Shown: positions 6,281-11,665 of the stretch, piece after piece
How the letters are laid out: each line of letters opens with the position of its first letter
How positions within the stretch are numbered: position 1 is the first letter of the stretch
NCBI GenBank assembly: GCA_030427765.1
Contig: JAUICS010000018.1
Coordinates: 1-11,665, forward strand
Source: Alphaproteobacteria bacterium
Lineage (GTDB): Bacteria > Pseudomonadota > Alphaproteobacteria > Micavibrionales > Micavibrionaceae
Reading direction: 5' to 3'
DNA length: 11,665 nucleotides
The notes under the pieces: model-generated
Told to the model about the DNA's origin: nothing
The model's input: only the letters and a program-made list of their open reading frames with translations
Databases searched by the model: none
Made by a program: the position numbers and the translations under genes

Positions 6281-7033
6281 TTACGTGGCATCCCGGTAAT
6301 AAGTATCAACAAAGCGTTTTAATATTTCCTGCGCATATGGTGTCGGACGACGGCTGACATTTTGTTTTAGGGCATCGGCCTCATGAGGTTCGAAATACCC
6401 ATGATTTTTGTATGTATCGATACGCATGCTGAATTCATGTGCATCGCCCTCAGGATGGAACTGCGTCGCATATACATTTTGGCCGACACGGAACATCTGT
6501 ACAGGGCAGTTCTTTCCAGTAACAAGCAATGTGGCTTCATCCGGCGTTTTATCCAGTGCCTCCTTATGACCGAGCAGTACATCAATTTCATCCGGAAATC
6601 CGCTCAGTAATTTATCATCCCGTCCGGAATCGATAACGCTTACACGGACGCAGCTTACAGGCTCGCCATATTTGCGTGTAATCGGGGTGCCGGTATAATT
6701 TCCAAGCAATCCGCAACCCGAACAAGCACCGAGGAATGGGAAGTCACGCGTGACGACATCATCCATCAAACGGTTAAAATCGGTCTCAATCTTCTTCTGG
6801 ATATCAGATTTCTGGTCAGCGGGGGTTGAGATGTCGAAGGGACTACCGCCCACCAATATCGCACTGTAATCGTCAAGGTTAATGTATTCCGGAATGCCCG
6901 ATTTCTCGAGACGCAGGCGTACCGTATCCTCGGCCGGCATCGCGCCGTATTTGAGGAAACAGCCGTATTCACTATCGGCAATTGAATCCTCCGGCCGTAA
7001 TTGCATGATCAATATGGGTTTTGCGTTTTTCAT
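6281..7033 (-). CDS. Class I glutamine amidotransferase (GMP synthase-like GATase1)
   Basis: The domain hydrolyses glutamine to release ammonia for a partner enzyme, or acts on gamma-glutamyl compounds. From the ATG at 7033 the protein has 250 residues. It contains the nucleophile motif LGACSGCGLLG (Cys104), a strand-loop AILVGGSPFD and the His-Glu pair ATQFHPEGD (His193, Glu195), so the catalytic triad is complete. It lacks the ATP-pyrophosphatase domain of GuaA, so it is a stand-alone amidotransferase. A GTG at 7051 would add six residues, and neither start has a clear ribosome-binding site. It is followed after 6 bases by the WcbI-like gene. That pairing suggests a role in modifying a sugar or small metabolite, but the real substrate cannot be read. 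Confidence 0.85.
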   Translation of the reverse strand: MKNAKPILIMQLRPEDSIADSEYGCFLKYGAMPAEDTVRLRLEKSGIPEYINLDDYSAILVGGSPFDISTPADQKSDIQKKIETDFNRLMDDVVTRDFPFLGACSGCGLLGNYTGTPITRKYGEPVSCVRVSVIDSGRDDKLLSGFPDEIDVLLGHKEALDKTPDEATLLVTGKNCPVQMFRVGQNVYATQFHPEGDAHEFSMRIDTYKNHGYFEPHEADALKQNVSRRPTPYAQEILKRFVDTYYRDAT

Positions 7034-7083
7034 CCGCCGGATAATATCCACTTAACGCAAAAAAGGCGATAAAAAAGTAGTAT

Positions 7084-7374
7084 TCAAAACCTCTCACCGC
7101 ATTTTTCGCAGGTTTTGGCGAAGATATTATCGCCGTCGAACCCCAAAAGGGATGTATTGCAGTGGGGGCAGCGGCAATATTTTTCGCGATAATTATGCAT
7201 CACCAAATGCATAGACAACGCCGGTACAATTAACCACCAGACATGCATGGTTTCGGCAAAGGAAACCATCCATAACGCCACAAAACCCATGAAGGCGATA
7301 AATTCCGCCGCCGTGGTGCCGAACCATATCAGGCGGATTTTCTGTATGGTTATTTTGGACGCGGGCCGTTCCAC
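7084..7374 (-). CDS. Small two-helix membrane protein with C-terminal zinc ribbon
   Basis: I do not recognise the family. From a GTG at 7374 the protein has 96 residues: two hydrophobic segments (about 16-38 and 44-62), then a cysteine cluster with C69-P-H-C72 and C89-E-K-C92 that should bind one zinc. An additional cysteine, C67, sits just before. The GTG is preferred because it follows the stop of the upstream gene by one base (TAA-A-GTG), a typical coupled arrangement. A TTG at 7413 would extend it 13 residues into that gene. The coupling suggests it works with the membrane-anchored protein encoded upstream. Confidence 0.7.
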   Translation of the reverse strand: MERPASKITIQKIRLIWFGTTAAEFIAFMGFVALWMVSFAETMHVWWLIVPALSMHLVMHNYREKYCRCPHCNTSLLGFDGDNIFAKTCEKCGERF

Positions 7375-7375
7375 T

Positions 7376-8065
7376 TTATTCTTTAAACCGCACGGTGATT
7401 TTATCGCGCTCAAGATTTATATTTGCGATACCGTTGGAAAAGCTTTTCCAGAACCCTTCATCCCCATCAAATTCCTTCACAAGGTCAATGTTTTTAAGGT
7501 TTCCAAGCCACGCATTCGGAATCGGTACGCCCCATATCATCACGCCCTTTAACACGACAATCGGTTTTCCGTTTTCGTAGCCGAGCTCAACCCCCGCCGA
7601 TGCATTCAAAACCTTTCCGCCGACAACCGGAAGATCGGGATCAAGCGGTAGACGCAAACGTGCACTTGCCAATCCATCATCCAGATCAATCGCCAGTTTT
7701 GTGGCAAGGTCGGAATTTTTGGCAATCAGGGCGTTTAGTTCGCGCTCCGTAAAGCTAACCGCCCGCACCGCGCCATCCTCACTGTACGCACGTGGCTCCA
7801 ACGGCGCGTTAAGGCTATTGCCACCGCGAAACGATATGGACGGATTTGCGGTTTCAAGTGTGTCCAGTTTCTGCTCCAGAACCACTTCTTCCTTATCACT
7901 TAATTTTACCGGTTTGAATTCCCCCGGAAACAGAATGAATTTTATGCCGAGAAGGACCAACGCCGCAATAAAAACGCAGGCCAGCACAAAAATGCCAAGT
8001 CCCTTAAAAAACCCAATAATGCCAGATGCTTTTTTCTGCGGTGCGCCCGCAACATGTTCGTTCAT
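7376..8065 (-). CDS. Single-pass membrane-anchored protein of unknown function
   Basis: This is a 229-residue protein with a polar N-terminus, one strong membrane helix (about 23-46, rich in Val, Ala, Leu and Ile) and a soluble domain that is probably periplasmic. The soluble part alternates short helices (SFTERELNALIAKN, 104-117) with strands (ASARLRLPL; KPIVVLKGVMIWGVPIP), a layout that could be a lipid-binding-type beta sheet, though I cannot assign a family. The start at ATG 8065 has an AGG-containing stretch upstream. It is followed, without a gap, by the small zinc-ribbon membrane protein, and the amidotransferase/WcbI operon lies downstream on the same strand. Base use matches the GC-richer right half. 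Confidence 0.7.
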   Translation of the reverse strand: MNEHVAGAPQKKASGIIGFFKGLGIFVLACVFIAALVLLGIKFILFPGEFKPVKLSDKEEVVLEQKLDTLETANPSISFRGGNSLNAPLEPRAYSEDGAVRAVSFTERELNALIAKNSDLATKLAIDLDDGLASARLRLPLDPDLPVVGGKVLNASAGVELGYENGKPIVVLKGVMIWGVPIPNAWLGNLKNIDLVKEFDGDEGFWKSFSNGIANINLERDKITVRFKE

Positions 8066-8126
8066 ATAAATGCGCCTATGCTTATAAATGTTAGTCTTGC
8101 GACCACGTTAGCATAACGGTAAACCC

Positions 8127-8150
8127 ATAAACCATTTATTTTTGGTTTAT
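8127..8150. repeat. Small perfect stem-loop at the 3' end of the broken gene
   Basis: ATAAACCA (8127-8134) and TGGTTTAT (8143-8150) form a perfect 8-bp stem around an 8-base AT loop that contains the stop codon of the broken gene. A related AACCA...TGGTT pair follows at 8157-8179. No T-run follows on the minus strand, so a terminator role is uncertain. It marks the left edge of the AT-rich patch. Confidence 0.4.
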
Positions 8151-9012
8151 TGACCGAACCATTTTTCTGTATTTTGGTTTACTTATTTTTTTCTTCTCTT
8201 GCTTACCTGTCATTGGATCGAAAACGGTATAAGAAGGATTATTTCTCTGATGTCTTTCTGCTGGAATTAAGATATAGCGTTTAATTTTATTATCATAAGT
8301 TATGTACTTATAGTCATCGTTTTCCATACTTGCCAAGACTGACCAATTATTTTTAAAAGGGTCATATTCATATAAAAACCCTTCACCACCCAATGTTACA
8401 ATTGCAATTTTTTTACGGTCACTATCGTAAGTTATTCCCATTGGCCAACTTATTGTAGGAACATCCGAACTTGCTGGAATTGATGCCATTTTCTGTGCAT
8501 GGTGATTGTACATTTCCAAGCCTTTTCCAGTGAATTTATAGAACCGGCCTAGTTCAGGCACATATGCCATATCCTTTAACTTTAAAGAATTTTCTAAATT
8601 ATCTAATGTGCCTCTTGGATATAATTGGAGTCCATCAACTTGTTTTTTTTTAAAACATTATGCATTTGTGAGGAAAGATTTTTAACCTGCGCCATATCTC
8701 TCTCAAATGTCGACATTTTGCTAGATAACCTATCTAAAGCCGTTGCCGCTTTTCGTGCCTCGTGCTTCCAATCATTAAAGTCCGCTCATGGCTTCTTAAT
8801 TCACTTTGCACCTGACTAATTGAGCGGCTAACACGCATACCATCATTATTGTCATACACGGTTTTTAGAACATAAGCATTTATACCCAAGAAACCGGCAA
8901 AAACCGCCATAAGTAAAAACCTACATGTTTTTCGCACAGTACTTTTCTTAATGGCCAAACGCACATTAAAACCGTATTCATCTGATGTCACTTCGGGAGT
9001 ATCTTTTTCCAT
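8136..9012 (-). pseudogene. Frameshifted membrane/coiled-coil/propeller-like protein gene
   Basis: Three reading-frame pieces line up as one protein of about 290 residues. The first piece (from ATG 9012; a GTG lies at 9021) has a polar N-terminus, a membrane helix (about residues 32-50) and a helix start; its frame stops at 8734. The second piece, open from 8785 to 8603, continues as a heptad-like coiled coil (KHEARKAATALDRL, then SSKMSTFERDMAQVKNL). The third, 8136-8570 and open further upstream to the A-run, has strand repeats such as MGITYDSDRKKIAIV and YKYITYDNKIKRYILI, like blades of a beta-propeller or Kelch-type fold. One frame change must lie in 8734-8785 and the other falls at the T9 run (8643-8651). 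AT-rich composition differs from both neighbours. Either it is a decaying acquired gene or the frames are sequencing errors. Function is unknown. Confidence 0.65.
8643..8651. repeat. T9 homopolymer at a frame break
   Basis: Nine T's (A9 on the coding strand) sit exactly where the coiled-coil frame must join the propeller frame. Ten A's would restore the frame. Such runs are prone to slippage in cells and to indel errors in sequencing. Confidence 0.85.
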
Positions 9013-9088
9013 GTTAACCACACACTAATTATCTCTAATAGTTTCTATGGTAACATCCCTAAAAAAGAATTAAAAATTTCGGGCAAAA

Positions 9089-9460
9089 TTAATCCGTAAC
9101 CTTTTTGACATACATGGATTTTAGGCCCATGGCTCCGACGCCGGGGATTTTGCAGTCAATGTCGTGATCATCCTCGACAAGGCGGATGTTTTTGACCTTT
9201 GTTCCGACCTTCACAACGGAGGATGACCCCTTCACCTTCAAATCCTTAATCACGGTAACCGTATCGCCATCGTTCAATTCCACGCCGTTCGCGTCACGAA
9301 TGACTTTGCCGCTAGATCCGCCTTCGCCATTTTCTCCGCCAATTTTTCCGTCCGCCGGCCATTCATGTCCGCATTCGGGGCAGGTTAACATTCCGCGATC
9401 CTCATAAACATAGGAAGACTCACATTTTGGACAGTTCGGGAGATCTTGAGAATCTGACAT
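9089..9460 (-). CDS. yjdM: PhnA/YjdM-family zinc-ribbon protein
   Basis: The 123-residue protein has an N-terminal zinc ribbon (C10-P-K-C13 and C27-P-E-C30, 13 residues between the pairs) and the C-terminal PhnA domain with [26 protein letters not shown] and the ending [17 protein letters not shown]. The family name comes from the E. coli phn region, but the protein is not needed for C-P lyase and its role is unclear; no phosphonate genes are present here. A Gly/Glu-rich linker (about 40-51) makes it longer than the roughly 110-residue E. coli protein. It starts at ATG 9460, with AAAGGG about 11 bases upstream, and diverges from kbl. Confidence 0.9.
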   Translation of the reverse strand: MSDSQDLPNCPKCESSYVYEDRGMLTCPECGHEWPADGKIGGENGEGGSSGKVIRDANGVELNDGDTVTVIKDLKVKGSSSVVKVGTKVKNIRLVEDDHDIDCKIPGVGAMGLKSMYVKKVTD

Positions 9461-9544
9461 GTGGCACTATACCCTTTCGTTATCAACTACTCTGTACGTT
9501 TTGTCCGTTTGCTGCGCTGCGTCTAGTATTTGTCATTTCCACTC

Positions 9545-9573
9545 TTTTGTCGCCGCATTTCGAAGGCTATACT
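9545..9573 (+). promoter_or_regulatory. Candidate sigma-70 promoter for kbl-tdh
   Basis: A good -10 box TATACT (9568-9573) is preceded, at 17-bp spacing, by a weak -35 TTTTGT (9545-9550). It would start transcription near 9580, about 60 bases before the kbl ATG, in the divergent gap with phnA/yjdM. No operator palindrome is obvious. Confidence 0.4.
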
Positions 9574-9638
9574 AATTTGCGTTTGAGGCCTAGGTTTATA
9601 GGCGTTTGCAAAACACAAAATACATGAAAGGAACTGGC

Positions 9639-10844
9639 ATGGCAAAAGAACTTATTGCGCATCTGGAAAGGGAAATCGAAGGGATTAAAGAGGCCGGTTT
9701 GTTCAAGCCCGAGCGCGTGATCACATCGCCACAAGCCGCCGATATTCACGTGAGTACCGGTGAAGATGTTCTGAATTTCTGTGCCAATAACTATCTTGGG
9801 CTTGCAAATAACGAGGAGATTGTTACTGCGGGGAAAGACGCCCTTGATAAATACAAGGCCGGAATGGCATCCGTCCGGTTTATTTGCGGGACTCTTGACC
9901 TCCATAAAAATCTTGAAGCGCGTATTTCCAAGTTCAAGGGTAAGGAAGACGCCATTTTATACTCCTCCTGCTTTGACGCGAACACGGGTCTGTTCGAAAC
10001 GATCATCGGGCCGGAAGATGCGATTATCAGTGATGAACTAAATCATGCCAGCATCATCGACGGTGTGCGTTTGTGCAAATCCACCCGTTACCGCTACAAA
10101 AACAATGATATGGCGGATTTGGAACGTTGCCTGAAGGAAGCGCAAGACCAGCGTTTCCGCGTTATCGTCACGGACGGTGTCTTTTCCATGGACGGGTATC
10201 TGGCGAATTTGCCGGATATTTGTGACCTTGCCGACAAATATGATGCAATGGTCGTGGTGGACGACAGCCACGCCGTCGGGTTTATGGGTGAGGGCAATTC
10301 CGGCACCGCCGATCATTACGGCCTGATCGACCGCGTGGACATTATCACAGGGACGTTCGGCAAGGCACTGGGCGGCTCATCCGGCGGGTATACGGTCGGT
10401 CCGAAACCAGTGATTGAATGGCTGCGTCAACGATCACGCCCGTATCTATTTTCAAATACACTTGCCCCTGTTATTGGCGCAATGACGATTAAGGCGCTGG
10501 ACATCATCGAACGTGACGGCGCGGCCATGCGCAAAAAATTACAAGATAACGCGCAGTATTTCCGGTCGAAAATGGCGGCACTGGGCTTTGACCTTCTGCC
10601 CGGTGAGCACCCGATTATTCCGGTGATGATTTATGATGCGGCGCTGGCCGGAAAATTTGCCGAGGAAATGTTGAAACGCGGCGTGTATGTCGTCGGTTTC
10701 TCCTTCCCCGTTGTACCGCAGAGTAAGGCACGTATCCGCACACAAATGTCATGTGCGCATGAAAAACATCATATTGATAAGGCCGTTGCGGCGTTTGAAG
10801 AGGTTGGTAAGTTGCTTGGCATTTTAAAGGATGCTGCTGCATGA
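9639..10844 (+). CDS. kbl: Glycine C-acetyltransferase (2-amino-3-ketobutyrate CoA ligase)
   Basis: This PLP enzyme cleaves 2-amino-3-ketobutyrate with CoA into glycine and acetyl-CoA, the second step of threonine breakdown after Tdh. From ATG 9639 it has 401 residues (E. coli Kbl about 398). Visible landmarks are [10 protein letters not shown] (46-55), SVRFICGT (78-85), the PLP-stacking His in NHAS (135-138), [11 protein letters not shown] (205-215) and the Schiff-base lysine K242 in [10 protein letters not shown], plus RSRPYLFSN (265-273). The start was chosen for its ribosome-binding site AAAGGAA (9627-9633) and for agreement with family length; an in-frame TTG at 9606 is upstream of that site. 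The stop overlaps the tdh start as ATGA. Confidence 0.96.
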   Translation: MAKELIAHLEREIEGIKEAGLFKPERVITSPQAADIHVSTGEDVLNFCANNYLGLANNEEIVTAGKDALDKYKAGMASVRFICGTLDLHKNLEARISKFKGKEDAILYSSCFDANTGLFETIIGPEDAIISDELNHASIIDGVRLCKSTRYRYKNNDMADLERCLKEAQDQRFRVIVTDGVFSMDGYLANLPDICDLADKYDAMVVVDDSHAVGFMGEGNSGTADHYGLIDRVDIITGTFGKALGGSSGGYTVGPKPVIEWLRQRSRPYLFSNTLAPVIGAMTIKALDIIERDGAAMRKKLQDNAQYFRSKMAALGFDLLPGEHPIIPVMIYDAALAGKFAEEMLKRGVYVVGFSFPVVPQSKARIRTQMSCAHEKHHIDKAVAAFEEVGKLLGILKDAAA

Positions 10845-11665
10845 CGACGACCGTTAAAAACGCCCTCAAAAACTCCATGATAGGACTTGAGAAGTCAAAA
10901 CCCGAGGAGGGGCTATGGCTGGTTGAAAATCAACCCATTCCGGATATCGGGCCAAACGATGTTCTTATCAAAATTGTTAAAAGCGCAATTTGCGGCACGG
11001 ACGTTCATATCTATAAATGGGATAAATGGGCGCAGGCGACAATTCCGGTACCAATGATTGTCGGGCATGAATATGTCGGTGTGGTCGTGAAGACCGGAAG
11101 CGAGGCCACACATTTGAAGGAAGGGCAACGTGTCTCCGGTGAAGGACATATCGTCTGCGGGCATTGCCGTAACTGCCGCGCCGGAAAACGGCATTTGTGC
11201 CGTGACGAACGCGGCGTTGGTGTGCATCGTCAGGGCAGTTTTGCCGAATATCTATCCCTGCCCGCCCGTAACGTATTTCCAATACCGGATGAAATTCCCG
11301 ATGATCTGGCCGCGATATTTGATCCGTTTGGAAATGCAACACATGCGGCATTATCGTTCGATATGGTCGGGGAGGATATTTTGATCACCGGCGCGGGGCC
11401 GATCGGCATTATGGCCGTGGCCATTTGTAAACATGTCGGTGCACGCCATGTCGTGATTACTGATGTAAACCCGTACCGTCTGGATCTGGCGAAGAAAATG
11501 GGCGCAACCCGCGCGGTCAATGTTTCCAATGAAAGTCTAGATGATGCCATGCGTGACCTTGGCATGGTTGAGGGGTTTGACGTTGGCCTTGAAATGTCGG
11601 GTATCGAAAGCGCATTTCAGGATATGGTCAGGGTGATGAATAACGGTGCGAATATTGCCCTGCTC
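10841..11665 (+). CDS. tdh: L-threonine 3-dehydrogenase, cut by window edge
   Basis: The enzyme oxidises L-threonine with NAD+ to 2-amino-3-ketobutyrate, which Kbl then splits. The first 275 residues are present; about 66 more are expected from the 341-residue E. coli enzyme. It is a zinc medium-chain dehydrogenase: catalytic zinc residues C51 (ICGTDVH) and H76-E77 (GHEY), structural zinc cysteines C106, C109, C112 and C120, and the nucleotide-binding GAGPIG (184-189) with acidic D208 after the second strand. The ATG at 10841 overlaps the kbl stop as ATGA with AAAGG upstream, implying translational coupling. The ATG at 10877 aligns exactly with the E. coli first residue but has no ribosome-binding site. 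The protein from 10841 would have a 12-residue extension. Confidence 0.95.
   Translation, partial: MTTTVKNALKNSMIGLEKSKPEEGLWLVENQPIPDIGPNDVLIKIVKSAICGTDVHIYKWDKWAQATIPVPMIVGHEYVGVVVKTGSEATHLKEGQRVSGEGHIVCGHCRNCRAGKRHLCRDERGVGVHRQGSFAEYLSLPARNVFPIPDEIPDDLAAIFDPFGNATHAALSFDMVGEDILITGAGPIGIMAVAICKHVGARHVVITDVNPYRLDLAKKMGATRAVNVSNESLDDAMRDLGMVEGFDVGLEMSGIESAFQDMVRVMNNGANIALL

Noticed and set aside
6281..7033. GMP synthase GuaA
   Set aside because: Only the amidotransferase domain is present, without the ATP-pyrophosphatase and dimerisation domains.
8603..8785. Programmed ribosomal frameshifting in the coiled-coil/propeller gene
   Set aside because: Two separate frame changes would be needed and only one has a slippery-looking run; decay or sequencing error is simpler.
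9089..9460. Part of a phosphonate-utilisation operon
   Set aside because: No C-P lyase or phosphonate transport gene is nearby; the family name is historical.
9567..9905. 112-residue minus-strand reading frame over the kbl start
   Set aside because: It is antisense to a well-supported kbl with catalytic motifs, and its translation shows no recognisable domain.
10913..11565. Several minus-strand reading frames over tdh
   Set aside because: They are the opposite strand of a clear zinc dehydrogenase; the Cys/Arg-rich translations are typical shadows.

Overview
The window looks like a piece of a proteobacterial chromosome, possibly alphaproteobacterial, with an AT-rich accessory half. The right part (about 5050-8100 and 9060-11665) is GC-richer and carries ordinary proteobacterial-style genes: kbl-tdh for threonine breakdown, a PhnA/YjdM-type protein, and a WcbI-like protein paired with a class I glutamine amidotransferase. 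The left part (1-5040) and an internal patch (about 8104-9060) are visibly AT-rich. Taxonomy was judged by eye from protein motifs and base composition; no search was run.

Layout. 1-254: no gene, but a ~100-bp imperfect palindrome and a 72-bp imperfect tandem repeat. 255-1349 (minus): MutY of a type that reads as Bacteroidetes-like. 1393-1707 (minus): the C-terminal half of a Bacteroidetes-style ECF sigma factor whose N-terminal region 2 is missing. 1723-1907: non-coding, with a possible decayed dispersed repeat. 1908-1993 (plus): tRNA-Tyr. 2002-4241 (minus): a tight three-gene phospholipid operon (CDP-alcohol phosphatidyltransferase, then CdsA-like cytidylyltransferase, then PlsC-like acyltransferase), with a divergent alpha/beta hydrolase at 4330-4974. 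Together these resemble the ynbABC lipid module of E. coli plus an acyltransferase.

5050-5370 (plus): a small unknown soluble protein, convergent with a two-gene minus operon (glutamine amidotransferase, then WcbI-like). 7084-8065 (minus): a membrane-anchored unknown protein coupled to a small two-helix membrane protein with a zinc ribbon. 8136-9012 (minus): an AT-rich gene broken by two frame changes, encoding a membrane helix, coiled coil and propeller-like domain. 9089-9460 (minus): phnA/yjdM. 9639-end (plus): kbl and tdh overlapping by ATGA, with tdh cut by the window edge.

The most notable points are the mosaic origin (a Bacteroidetes-like mutY plus a truncated sigma gene beside proteobacterial genes, either horizontal transfer or an assembly join), the lipid cassette whose phosphatidyltransferase departs from the canonical motif in a YnbA-like way, and the doubly frameshifted coiled-coil/propeller gene. 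I saw no transposase, integrase, CRISPR array or recognised defence system.
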